Shown: positions 53,719 to 62,426 of the stretch, piece after piece
How positions within the stretch are numbered: position 1 is the stretch's first letter
How the letters are laid out: every line of letters starts with the position of its first letter
NCBI RefSeq assembly: GCF_046250185.1
Contig: NZ_CP176469.1
Source: Litorimonas sp046250185
Lineage (GTDB): Bacteria; Pseudomonadota; Alphaproteobacteria; Caulobacterales; Maricaulaceae
Reading direction: 5' to 3' (one strand)
DNA length: 64,000 nt
Position numbers and translations under genes: made by a program
The notes under the pieces: model-generated
Told to the model about the DNA's origin: nothing
The model's input: only the letters and a program-made list of their open reading frames with translations
The model's database searches: none

Positions 53719-53730
53719 GGGCAGGTATCC

Positions 53731-54939
53731 TTACCAGTTAAACATAGAGCCGTCTTCGAGACGGTTCACGGGCAGATAGGCGCGTTCATATGGATATTTC
53801 GCGGCTAGTTTTTCGTCAATATCGACACCGTGACCTGGCGTATCACCAGGATAGAGATAGCCGTCTTTAAAGGTATAAGCGTGCGGGAAGACCTCGTCTG
53901 TCTTCTCCGTGTGGCGCATATATTCCTGAACACCGAAGTTATAGATCGCCGTATCCAAGTGCAAAGCCGCGCCCATACAGACGGGCGACAAATCCGTCGC
54001 GCCGTGACTGCCAGAGCGCACATGGTGCATGGCCGCGAATTCAAAGATTTTCTTCAGGTGCGAGATACCGCCTGCATGCACAACCGTGCTACGAATATAA
54101 TCGATTAAGCCTTCTTCGATTAGCTTCTTACAATCCCAAATCGAGTTGAACACCTCGCCAACAGCCAGAGGCGTTGTTGTGTGCTGACGGATCATGCGGA
54201 AGGCTTCTTGGTTCTCCGCAGGCACCGTGTCTTCGAGCCAGAACAGGTTGTAAGGCTCTAGCGATTTCCCGACCTTGGCGGCTTCCTGCGGTGTCAGGCG
54301 GTGATGGGCGTCATGCAGCAAATGCACGTCAAAGCCGAATTTATCACGCAGTGTGTCAAACAGCTTTGGCACATGATTGATATATTTGGACGTTGACCAG
54401 ACATTTTCCGTCGGCAGATTGCCGTCCGCTGGCTCGTAATACATTTTGTCTTTGGACACACCGTAAGTCGAGGACAGCCCAGGAATCCCTGTCTGTGCGC
54501 GGATGGCTTTATAACCCATCTCTTTATACTTCGCGACCTCGTCTACAGTCTCCGCAATGTCGCCGCCATTGGCGTGGCCATAGACCATAACACCGTCGCG
54601 CGACTTCCCGCCGAGCAGTTCGTAAAGCGGCATATTCGCGGCCTTAGCTTTGATGTCCCATAGCGCCGTATCAATCGCCGCAATCGCCGTCATCGTGACT
54701 GCGCCGCGACGCCAGTAACAGCCGCGATAGAGATATTGCCAAATATCTTCGATCCGACCTGCTTCTTTGCCGATCAAGGTCGGGGCGATATGGTCTTGCA
54801 GATAACTGGCAACAGAGAGTTCACGGCCATTTAGCGTGGCATCCCCAATGCCGTAAATGCCTGCATCCGTCTCGATTTTAACGGTCACAAAGTTCCGATC
54901 CGGGCAAGTGACGATTGTTTTTATATTTGTAATTTTCAT
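53731..54939 (-). CDS. manD: D-mannonate dehydratase (enolase superfamily, ManD)
   Basis: 402 residues. MKITNIKTIVTCPDRNFVTVKIETD is the ManD start. LLHDAHHRLTP, WLEDTVPAENQEAF and LAVGEVFNSIWDCK give the metal and acid-base residues, and RSGSHGATDLSPVCMGAALHLD the C-terminal barrel. It dehydrates mannonate to KDG. The close match to ManD rather than other enolase-superfamily dehydratases, along with uxuB and uxaC neighbours, makes the assignment strong. Confidence 0.92.
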   Translation of the reverse strand: MKITNIKTIVTCPDRNFVTVKIETDAGIYGIGDATLNGRELSVASYLQDHIAPTLIGKEAGRIEDIWQYLYRGCYWRRGAVTMTAIAAIDTALWDIKAKAANMPLYELLGGKSRDGVMVYGHANGGDIAETVDEVAKYKEMGYKAIRAQTGIPGLSSTYGVSKDKMYYEPADGNLPTENVWSTSKYINHVPKLFDTLRDKFGFDVHLLHDAHHRLTPQEAAKVGKSLEPYNLFWLEDTVPAENQEAFRMIRQHTTTPLAVGEVFNSIWDCKKLIEEGLIDYIRSTVVHAGGISHLKKIFEFAAMHHVRSGSHGATDLSPVCMGAALHLDTAIYNFGVQEYMRHTEKTDEVFPHAYTFKDGYLYPGDTPGHGVDIDEKLAAKYPYERAYLPVNRLEDGSMFNW

Positions 54940-54956
54940 AATATCAGAGTCCCTGA

Positions 54957-56429
54957 TTAGGTCGTTTGTGTTGTTACAGCTTCGATTGCGGGTATCATAC
55001 CGTGATCGGTGATTATCTGGGCGGCGTCAAGAATAGCGGCGCGGAGCTGGGGCGCGTCGGCGATCTCCGCCGGCACAATATCGCGATTATCCAGAAAAGC
55101 CGCAGCATAGGCTTTCGCGCTTTGATCCGTATCTGGCAAACTCGCGGCGATCTGGTCCAGATAAGCGTCTTTGGGAGGATATCCGCCCGCGCGGCGCTTC
55201 TGATTAAACACGATCCATGCACCGACGACGAAGCAGGCCAGACGCGCGACTTCGCCTTTGTCGCTATGATAGCGGAGGACGGGGAAGATGCGCGCAGGAA
55301 TTTTCTGCGACCCATCGTGGCTGATCTGTTCCAGCAAATGTTTGATGTGAGGGTTCTCAAATCGCGCTTGCGTTTGCGACCAATACGTCCCGAGGTCGAG
55401 GCCTTCGGGGCGGTTAATCGTCGGAATACTCTCCCGCGTAATCAGCAGGTCGACAAAACGGTTTAAGGTCGGGTGGTTGATCGCGTCTTCCACGCTCTCC
55501 TCCCCCGCCAATAGGCCAAGGTAAGTCAGTGTGATGTGTGCGCCGTTGAGGATACGCAACTTCGTCTCTTCATAACCCGTTACGTCCTTTGTGATAATCG
55601 CACCTGCCGCTTCCCAGTCAGGACGATCTTTGGGCAAATTATCTTCAATCACCCATTGCGTGAAAGTCTCGCGCTGGATCGGCGCCTGATCCTCTAGGCC
55701 GATGGCGTTTGACACCTCGCGGATCACGCTATCGTCCGTTGCGGGCGTAATGCTGTCGACCATCGTATTGGGAAAACGCACATGTCCGGCAATATAAATC
55801 GCAAGATCAGGGTCGATGAGTTCTGCAAAATCCTCGCAGGCCGTTTTCAATTTATCGCCATTATCTGGCAAATTATCGCAGCTGATCATGGTAAGCGCAG
55901 GTCGCTTCGCCGCGCGGCGCAGACGGGACGCCTCGACCAAATACCCGATTGCAGACGAAGGAGTGGTAGGTGTTTTAAGGTCTGCCGCAATCGCCGCGTT
56001 ATCTTTGTCGAGCCGCCCGTTAGAATTAAGCGCATAGCCCTTTTCCGTGATCGTCAGCGTCACAATTTTCGTGCTGGCAGCCGAGAGTTTCTCCAGCGCC
56101 AAGCTTGGATCGTCCTTCGCGCAAATCACGTCTTTCATCACACCGATCACGCGGTGGCTGCGCTGCTTATCCTTGATCGCCAGCGTGTAGAGATTGTCTT
56201 GTGGATTAAGAACATCGCACGCAGTACGGCTGTTCAGTGAAATCCCACAAATACCCCAATCGCCGCCGCTCGCATTTATCGCGTCTTCTGTAAACACAGC
56301 TTGATGCCCGCGGTGGAAAGCCCCTGGCCCCAAATGCACGATCCCAACGCCGAGCGCGTCGCGGTCATAGCTGGGCTTTGCGACGTCTGCTGCAAGCTGG
56401 GCCAGATTATTTTGGTTCAAACGATCCAT
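54957..56429 (-). CDS. uxuB: Fructuronate reductase / D-mannonate oxidoreductase
   Basis: 490-residue polyol dehydrogenase of the mannitol dehydrogenase family. VGIVHLGPGAFHRGHQAVFTEDAI is the NAD-binding start, TMISCDNLPDNGDKL and RVRFPNTMVDSITPATDD-type segments are conserved, and KLRILNGAHITLTYLGLLAG holds the catalytic Lys region. It reduces fructuronate to mannonate. It overlaps the uxaC stop by 1 nt. The altronate (UxaB) reading is less likely because ManD follows. Confidence 0.92.
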   Translation of the reverse strand: MDRLNQNNLAQLAADVAKPSYDRDALGVGIVHLGPGAFHRGHQAVFTEDAINASGGDWGICGISLNSRTACDVLNPQDNLYTLAIKDKQRSHRVIGVMKDVICAKDDPSLALEKLSAASTKIVTLTITEKGYALNSNGRLDKDNAAIAADLKTPTTPSSAIGYLVEASRLRRAAKRPALTMISCDNLPDNGDKLKTACEDFAELIDPDLAIYIAGHVRFPNTMVDSITPATDDSVIREVSNAIGLEDQAPIQRETFTQWVIEDNLPKDRPDWEAAGAIITKDVTGYEETKLRILNGAHITLTYLGLLAGEESVEDAINHPTLNRFVDLLITRESIPTINRPEGLDLGTYWSQTQARFENPHIKHLLEQISHDGSQKIPARIFPVLRYHSDKGEVARLACFVVGAWIVFNQKRRAGGYPPKDAYLDQIAASLPDTDQSAKAYAAAFLDNRDIVPAEIADAPQLRAAILDAAQIITDHGMIPAIEAVTTQTT

Positions 56430-57865
56430 TAAACAGACTTCGCTTTCATCGGTAATTTATAGGCTTTCACAGCCAAATTATAAGTCAGGTCCACAATCAG
56501 CCGTTCCGCCTCTGCCATTGTAATTTTATGCTCACAGACGAGCTGGCTGAGAAAATAGCTATCCATACGGCGGGCCACATCGTGACGCGCGGGGATAGAC
56601 AGAAACGCGCGAGTGTCATCATTAAAGCCAGCCGTATTATAAAACCCTGCTGTCTCAGTCACCTGATCGCGGAAGCGGAGCATGCCTTGCGGGCTGTCGT
56701 GGAACCACCAGGGCGGGCCGAGGCGCAGGCAAGGATAATGCCCCGCCAAAGTTGCCAATTCCCGCGCATAATTGCTCTCGTCCAGCGTAAATAAAATGAT
56801 CTCTAGCCCCGCCTCATTGCCGTGCTTAGCTAGCAAAGGCTGCAGCGCTTGCGTATAATTCACCCGCATCGGAATATCAGCGCCTTTGTCAGCACCAAAG
56901 CGGTTATACACACCCGGATTATGATTGCGGTAGCTGCCAGGGTGGATTTGCATGGTCATGCCGTCTTCCAAGCTCATGCCAGCCATTTCGGTCAGCATTT
57001 GCCCGCGAAACATGTCGCGCTCTTCCGCGCTAGCTTTGCCCGCGAGGCACATATCCAGCAGCTTTTGACACTCTGCAGGGGCGAGGTTTTCTGTTCGCGC
57101 CGTGGGGTGTCCGTGATCCGTCGCAGTCGCGCGACCTACGTCACGAAAATAGGCCCGGCGCGCACGTAACGCGTCCAGATACCCCGCCCAGTCCGTTGTA
57201 TCAAACCCTGTCAGGTCAGAAAGCTTTTTCAGATTATCCGCAAATTCAGGCTTATCCGCATCGACCACGTCGTCGGGGCGGAAGGTTGTGATGACGCGAT
57301 GCTCATATCCGGACCCCACCATCGCTTTGTGATGGCGCAGATCATCCAGCGCACCCTCTGTCGTCGCAATCAAATCGATCTTGAAACGATCCAATAATGC
57401 GCGCGGTTTGAAATCATCCGACTTCAGCGCAGCATCAATGATGTCATAAAATTCTGGCGCCGTCTCAGCCGTTAGCAATTTATCGATCCCGAAGACTTCG
57501 GTAAAAACGTGATCAAGCCAGATTCGCGAGGGCGTCCCTGCGAAGAGATAGTAATGCTCCGCAAATGTCTGCCAGACCTTGCGCGGATCGGTTTCATATA
57601 CGCCGTCTTTGGGCTTTAGGCCAAGGCTCTCATAGGACAAACCCTGGCTGTAGAGCATACGCAAAACATAGTGGTCGGGCTGTATCAGCAGCTCTGCTGG
57701 ATTGCCAAAATTCGCATTGCCCGCAAACCAACTCGGATCAGTATGTCCGTGCGGACTGATGATCGGAAAGTCCTTAACGCTGGCATATAGGGTACGGCAA
57801 ATATCGCGCTGCGCAGGATTCGCGGGGAATAAGCGGTCCGGATGAAGATGGGACGATGTGGTCAT
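56429..57865 (-). CDS. uxaC: Uronate isomerase
   Basis: About 478 residues of the amidohydrolase superfamily. FPIISPHGHTDPSWFAGNANFGNP contains the HxH metal site, and LDHVFTEVFGI and DIPMRVNYTQALQPLL are UxaC-typical. It isomerises glucuronate to fructuronate (or galacturonate to tagaturonate). With uxuB and manD the flow is glucuronate to KDG. ATG 57865 is preferred over a frame start at 57910 because conserved sequence follows soon and the upstream part overlaps the promoter region. It is divergent from the GntR gene. Confidence 0.93.
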   Translation of the reverse strand: MTTSSHLHPDRLFPANPAQRDICRTLYASVKDFPIISPHGHTDPSWFAGNANFGNPAELLIQPDHYVLRMLYSQGLSYESLGLKPKDGVYETDPRKVWQTFAEHYYLFAGTPSRIWLDHVFTEVFGIDKLLTAETAPEFYDIIDAALKSDDFKPRALLDRFKIDLIATTEGALDDLRHHKAMVGSGYEHRVITTFRPDDVVDADKPEFADNLKKLSDLTGFDTTDWAGYLDALRARRAYFRDVGRATATDHGHPTARTENLAPAECQKLLDMCLAGKASAEERDMFRGQMLTEMAGMSLEDGMTMQIHPGSYRNHNPGVYNRFGADKGADIPMRVNYTQALQPLLAKHGNEAGLEIILFTLDESNYARELATLAGHYPCLRLGPPWWFHDSPQGMLRFRDQVTETAGFYNTAGFNDDTRAFLSIPARHDVARRMDSYFLSQLVCEHKITMAEAERLIVDLTYNLAVKAYKLPMKAKSV

Positions 57866-57898
57866 ATGATTACGGACTCTTTTCTGCAGACTGAAATT

Positions 57899-57957
57899 AT
57901 GGCCTATCAAGGGAAATTGGACAAGCCAATAAATGAATATATGGCCTAATTGGTCAT
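57899..57957. promoter_or_regulatory. Operator cluster between uxaC and the GntR gene
   Basis: ATGGCCTA occurs at 57899-57906 and 57941-57948 (42 bp apart, about four turns). ATTGG-ACAAG-CCAAT is a perfect inverted repeat at 57916-57930. ATGGCC-TAATT-GGTCAT (57941-57957) is a near-palindrome, and its TAATTGGTCAT part recurs exactly at 63682-63692. These fit sites for the adjacent FadR/UxuR-like regulator. Confidence 0.6.
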
Positions 57958-58042
57958 GTTTCTTTTGATTATGCCTATCAAACTATTTTTTGACACACAG
58001 GGCAAATCCTGCGTAAGAGTTATTAAGTCATTGGGGAATGAA

Positions 58043-58792
58043 TTGAAAACTCAGCGTTTATACAAAAGTGTCGCAGACGCCCTGCTCAAGGTCATTGAGT
58101 CAGGCCAATATGCCGTGGGCGAGCGCTTGCCCGCTGAGCGTGATTTGGCGGCGGAGTTCAATGTCAGCCGTCCCACGATTCGCGAAGCCGTCATCGCGCT
58201 TGAAATCGCGGGTCGTGTTGAAGTCCGCAAAGGCTCTGGCGTATATGTCATCAACACCGACTCGTCCAAATCTCGTTCGCTTGACCTTGACGTTGGGCCG
58301 TTTGAGCTGACCGAAGCGCGCATGTTGATCGAAGGCGAAGCGGCAGGACTGGCGGCCACGATGATTTCTGATGAGGAGATCGAAGAACTCTCAGCGATCA
58401 TACATTTGATGCAGAAGGAAAATGACGCTGAAATTGGCGGCGAACATGCTGACCGGAACTTCCATCTGCTGATTGCCCGTGCCACCCGCAATTCCGCGAT
58501 TGTTTCCATTATCGAAGACCTGTGGAGCCTGCGCGAAAAATCAGAGCTGACGCGGAATATGTATAAGACCGTCCGCATGACGGGCGTTCAACCCAGTATT
58601 GACGAACATTGGGCGATCTATAACGCGCTAAAAGACGGGGATGCTGTTGCCGCGCGCACAGCGATGCGCACTCACCTCTCCCGCGTGATTGATACGATGT
58701 TTGAAGCGACTGAAATTGAAGCGGTTGAGAAGATCAAAGAAAAGGTGTCCAAAGACCGTCACCGCTTCTCCCGCATCCTACAGACAGGCTAG
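58043..58792 (+). CDS. GntR/FadR-family regulator of uronate genes
   Basis: About 249 residues. Winged helix: LYKSVADALLKVIESGQYAVGERLPAERDLAAEFNVSRPTIREAVIALE, then an FCD effector domain with FHLLIARATRNSAIV and a C-terminal His (RTHLSRVI). UxuR/ExuR-like by context, probably sensing a uronate or aldonate. I propose TTG 58043 with GGGGA upstream, because earlier in-frame starts (57950 onward) would place coding sequence across the operators. Its 3' end overlaps kduD convergently by 4 nt. Confidence 0.88.
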   Translation: MKTQRLYKSVADALLKVIESGQYAVGERLPAERDLAAEFNVSRPTIREAVIALEIAGRVEVRKGSGVYVINTDSSKSRSLDLDVGPFELTEARMLIEGEAAGLAATMISDEEIEELSAIIHLMQKENDAEIGGEHADRNFHLLIARATRNSAIVSIIEDLWSLREKSELTRNMYKTVRMTGVQPSIDEHWAIYNALKDGDAVAARTAMRTHLSRVIDTMFEATEIEAVEKIKEKVSKDRHRFSRILQTG

Positions 58793-59541
58793 CGCGCCAT
58801 CCACCCGCCATCGACTGTCAGGATATGTCCGTTGACATAATCAGACGCGGATGATGACAAGAAAATTGCGGCCCCGACGAGGTCTTTCGGATCCCCCCAA
58901 CGTCCCGCTGGAATACGACCCAGAATAGACGCATTGCGGTCTTTGTCCGCCCGAAGCGCAGCCGTATTATCCGTTGCGATATAGCCCGGCGCAATCGCAT
59001 TGACTTGCACATTGTCCTTTGCCCACTCATTGGCGAGGGCTTTCGTCAACTGCCCCACACCACCTTTACTGGCTGCGTAAGCTGGCACAGTGATCCCGCC
59101 TTGGAAGGTGAGAAGCGAGGCAATGTTAATAATCTTCCCATGGCCCTGATCCAGCATTTTTCCGCCAATCGCGCGGCAGAACTGGAAGACCCCTGTGAGG
59201 TTTGTGCTAATTACAGCGTCCCAATCTGCGTCCGAGAAATCCCGTGCGGGGCTGCGGCGGATTGTGCCGGCATTGTTGATTAGAATATCGACACTGCCTG
59301 CCGCTTCCGCTGTCGCTTTGATCGCGGCGGGATCGGATTGATCACAGCCGAGCGCGCGGGCCTTGCCGCCGGCCTTGGTGATCGCCGCGACTGTATCTGC
59401 CGCATTTTCCGCGCGTGACGCGACGACAATGACGTCAGCCCCCGCTTCCGCGAGCCCAATCGCTATGGCCTGGCCAATGCCGCGACTGCCGCCTGTGACA
59501 AGCGCCGTTTTACCAGAAAGATCGAAAGCGTGAGATGTCAT
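58789..59541 (-). CDS. kduD: SDR oxidoreductase, 2-deoxy-D-gluconate 3-dehydrogenase-like
   Basis: 250 residues, classical short-chain dehydrogenase. ALVTGGSRGIGQAIAIGLAEAG binds NAD(P), LINNAGTIRRSPARDFSDADWD is KduD-typical, and YAASKGG with the preceding Ser gives the catalytic set. KduD interconverts 3-deoxy-D-glycero-2,5-hexodiulosonate and KDG. Alternatively it may reduce DEH from lyase products. No kduI is visible. It is last in the operon starting at the GH88/105 gene, 18 nt after the TRAP large subunit. Confidence 0.85.
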   Translation of the reverse strand: MTSHAFDLSGKTALVTGGSRGIGQAIAIGLAEAGADVIVVASRAENAADTVAAITKAGGKARALGCDQSDPAAIKATAEAAGSVDILINNAGTIRRSPARDFSDADWDAVISTNLTGVFQFCRAIGGKMLDQGHGKIINIASLLTFQGGITVPAYAASKGGVGQLTKALANEWAKDNVQVNAIAPGYIATDNTAALRADKDRNASILGRIPAGRWGDPKDLVGAAIFLSSSASDYVNGHILTVDGGWMAR

Positions 59542-59559
59542 GAAACCCTCTTTATATGA

Positions 59560-60858
59560 TTAATTGATAAGGCCAGCCGCGCGCGGCAGACCCTCGGACA
59601 GGAACGGCACGAATGTCACCAGCATCAGTGCCACGATCAGCGCGGCATAGAGCATGAGCAGCGGCCGTATCAGACTTTGAATATTCGTATTCCCTACCGC
59701 ACAGCCGACAAATAGCACACTCCCCACAGGCGGCGTACATAGGCCGATTGACAGGTTCAACACCAACATGATCCCGAAATGCAGCGGCGTCATGCCTAGC
59801 GTCATCGCGACAGGCAGGAAGATCGGCGTGAAGATCAGAATCGCGGGCGTAATATCCAGAAATGCGCCGACGACGAGCAAGATCACATTGATCAACAGCA
59901 AAATAATGATCGGATTGTCACTGATCGACATCATACCGTCACTGATCGCTTGCGGAATATTCTCGTAAGCCAGCACCCACGCCATACCCGTCGAAACCCC
60001 AATGAGCAGCAACACCATGGCCGTTGTCTCAATCGACTTCAGCAAGACATCTGGCAGGTCAGAAACTCTGATTTCTTTATACACCAATGACAGAACAAGC
60101 GCGTAGATCACAGCAATCGCGCTGGCTTCTGTCGCTGTGAAAATCCCGGCAATAATGCCGCCGACGACGATCAAAATCATCAGAATACTCGGCCCTGCTT
60201 CGAGTAATTTGCGCGCGGCCACCCGAACGGGCAGACGCTCACCGCGGGGGTAGCCTTGCTTTTTCGCATAAAGCGCAGCGACGATCATCAGAGCAACACC
60301 TGCCATAATGCCCGGCACATAGCCCGCCATAAACAGTGCGGCGATAGACACACTACCCGCAGCCACAGCATAGACGATCAACACATTGGACGGTGGAATT
60401 AGGAGGCCTAAAATAGACCCTGTCACCGTCACAGCGGTCGAGAAATTCTTGTCATAGCCCTCTTTTTCCATGGTCGGGATCATGAACGTCCCAATCGCAG
60501 AGGTTGCCGCCACAGCGGAACCCGAGATCGAGCCGAACAACATGCAAGACAGCGTATTCACCAGCGCCAAACCGCCTGGCAATGTGCCGACAATCGCTTT
60601 GGCCGCCTCAATCAAGCGCTTGGCAATACCGCCTCGCCCCATCAGATAGCCAGAAATCACAAAGAACGGAATCGCGAGCAACGTAAAGCTGTCCAAACCG
60701 CCCGCCATCCTCTGCGCCATCGTCGTTGTCGCTGGGTCAAAGCCCATGCTTAGCAGCAGTGTGGAGACGGAGGCCAACGCGATGGACACCGCAATCGGCA
60801 CACCCAACATCACGAGGACAAAGAAAATTCCAAGTAATACTAGAACAGAAATCAACAT
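59560..60858 (-). CDS. dctM: TRAP transporter large membrane subunit
   Basis: 432 residues, about 12 helices, DctM family: GVPIAVSIALASVSTLLLSMGFD, LSCMLFGSISGSAVAATSAIGTFMIP and SIGLCTPPVGSVLFVGCAVG are characteristic. It forms the ion-coupled channel of a tripartite ATP-independent transporter. With the small subunit (3 nt upstream) and the binding protein it should import a uronate or unsaturated oligouronate product. Confidence 0.95.
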   Translation of the reverse strand: MLISVLVLLGIFFVLVMLGVPIAVSIALASVSTLLLSMGFDPATTTMAQRMAGGLDSFTLLAIPFFVISGYLMGRGGIAKRLIEAAKAIVGTLPGGLALVNTLSCMLFGSISGSAVAATSAIGTFMIPTMEKEGYDKNFSTAVTVTGSILGLLIPPSNVLIVYAVAAGSVSIAALFMAGYVPGIMAGVALMIVAALYAKKQGYPRGERLPVRVAARKLLEAGPSILMILIVVGGIIAGIFTATEASAIAVIYALVLSLVYKEIRVSDLPDVLLKSIETTAMVLLLIGVSTGMAWVLAYENIPQAISDGMMSISDNPIIILLLINVILLVVGAFLDITPAILIFTPIFLPVAMTLGMTPLHFGIMLVLNLSIGLCTPPVGSVLFVGCAVGNTNIQSLIRPLLMLYAALIVALMLVTFVPFLSEGLPRAAGLIN

Positions 60859-60861
60859 GGC

Positions 60862-61398
60862 CTAATCCTTCGTTCCGCTCGCGCCGACATCTAATTCGTG
60901 ATCAACTTCGCTGGGCTTGTGGATGCGTCCGTGAATGATAATATCGAGAATATAATGCACCGCATACAGCACGATCAGCACGCCACTAATGGGAATGATC
61001 GAGTAGACATAGGCCACCTTGACCCCAAGCGCGGCAGAGGTCTGGTTTAACTCATAGGTCAGCGCGACTAATTTTGAGCCGCCGTAAATCAAGATCATCG
61101 CGGCGAACACAATCATCGCGGCGAGCGCAAAAATCTCGGCCGCCAGACGCTTTTTGCCCTTTAGCGGACTGACGAGAATATCGATGCCCACATGCATACG
61201 GTTACGGAATGTATAGACGGCCCCAAGGAGCCCTAGCCAGATCAGCTGAAACCTTGCAATTTCTTCTGTCAAAGAGCTTGGCGCGCGCAAGGCATAACGA
61301 GAGAAAACCTGCCACGTTACCGTCATCACCATGAAGATAGCCAAGGCGATCAGTGCCCATCTTAAAACCACATCGAGTGGCTTAATAATCAAATTCAT
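60862..61398 (-). CDS. dctQ: TRAP transporter small membrane subunit
   Basis: 178 residues with four hydrophobic helices; WQVFSRYALRAPSSLTEEIARFQLIWLGLLGAVY is the DctQ signature, including the conserved Trp and Glu. It bridges DctM and the binding protein. It overlaps the dctP stop by 4 nt. The C-terminus is hydrophilic (KPSEVDHELDVG). Confidence 0.93.
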   Translation of the reverse strand: MNLIIKPLDVVLRWALIALAIFMVMTVTWQVFSRYALRAPSSLTEEIARFQLIWLGLLGAVYTFRNRMHVGIDILVSPLKGKKRLAAEIFALAAMIVFAAMILIYGGSKLVALTYELNQTSAALGVKVAYVYSIIPISGVLIVLYAVHYILDIIIHGRIHKPSEVDHELDVGASGTKD

Positions 61399-62426
61399 TC
61401 TTCGCCCTCCAGCCCGAGTGTCGCACGGTAATTCGCCCCGTTTAGCGCCTCAACTCTTCGGATCAGCGGGGCAAGTTCGCCTTTTTCAAATTCGGCGCGC
61501 ACGTCTTTGACAGCCTCGCGGAAAGGCGCTTTATCGGGATAAATCACTTGAACACCCGCCGCTTTTACCTTTTCAATCGCGTCCGTTGACGCCTCGTCCC
61601 ACAACTTACGCTGATAGACGACAGACTCGGCCATGGCTTGCTTTAACCAGGCTTCTTCTTGATCGGACAGATTGTCATATACGCGCTGCGACATGATCAT
61701 CAGATCAGGCACAGATGTATGCTCATCCAGCGTATAATATTTGGCGGTCTCATAATGTTTTGAGAGAAAATATGACGGCGGGTTATTCTCTGCCCCCTCG
61801 ACAATGCCTTGTTGTAGGGCCGTGTAAAGCTCACCCCACGAAATTGGTGTGGCCGAGGCGCCCAGCGCATTGACCGTCGCAATCGAGGTGGGGCTCGGCA
61901 GGACGCGGACTTTCTTGCCCTTGAGGTCAGCCGGCGTATTGATCGGCGCATCTGTCATGTAAAAGCTACGACTCCCCGCATCGTAATAGCCGAGCCCTTG
62001 GATACGCACATCGCGCAATGTATCGAGCAAGCCTTGCCCCACATCGCTATTGAGGACACGCCAGTAATGGTCGCTATCTTCGAACAAATACGGAATGGAA
62101 AATAGCTTCATTTCATCAGAGAAGCCCTCCATCGAAATCGTGGACACTTTGGTCATAGAGACGGAGCCGATTTGGAGGAGTTCCACTAATTCCCGTTCAC
62201 TGCCGAGTTGTCCATTCGGATAAATCTGCACCGACATTTCGCCGCCAGACAATTCATCCAAACGCTCGCCCATAAAGACCATCGCCTTGTGAACGGGGTG
62301 ATCCGCATTCAGCGTATGCGCGAGTTTTAAATTCGTGCCGTCTTGCACAACGGAAGTACAGCCAAGGCTGGCAAGTGCAAAAGTCGAGGCGAGCAGTGCG
62401 GTTGCTAATCGGCGAGTGACGCTCAT
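61395..62426 (-). CDS. dctP: TRAP substrate-binding lipoprotein
   Basis: 343 residues of the DctP family: LKLAHTLNADHPVHKAM, YPNGQLGSERELVELLQIGSVSM, and KKVRVLPSPTSI with the conserved Arg that binds a carboxylate. Unlike usual soluble DctP it has a lipobox (LASLGCTS; Cys at about 23), so it is membrane-anchored. Substrate is likely a uronate, given the carboxylate Arg and operon. Overlaps the upstream hydrolase and the downstream dctQ. Confidence 0.92.
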   Translation of the reverse strand: MSVTRRLATALLASTFALASLGCTSVVQDGTNLKLAHTLNADHPVHKAMVFMGERLDELSGGEMSVQIYPNGQLGSERELVELLQIGSVSMTKVSTISMEGFSDEMKLFSIPYLFEDSDHYWRVLNSDVGQGLLDTLRDVRIQGLGYYDAGSRSFYMTDAPINTPADLKGKKVRVLPSPTSIATVNALGASATPISWGELYTALQQGIVEGAENNPPSYFLSKHYETAKYYTLDEHTSVPDLMIMSQRVYDNLSDQEEAWLKQAMAESVVYQRKLWDEASTDAIEKVKAAGVQVIYPDKAPFREAVKDVRAEFEKGELAPLIRRVEALNGANYRATLGLEGEE

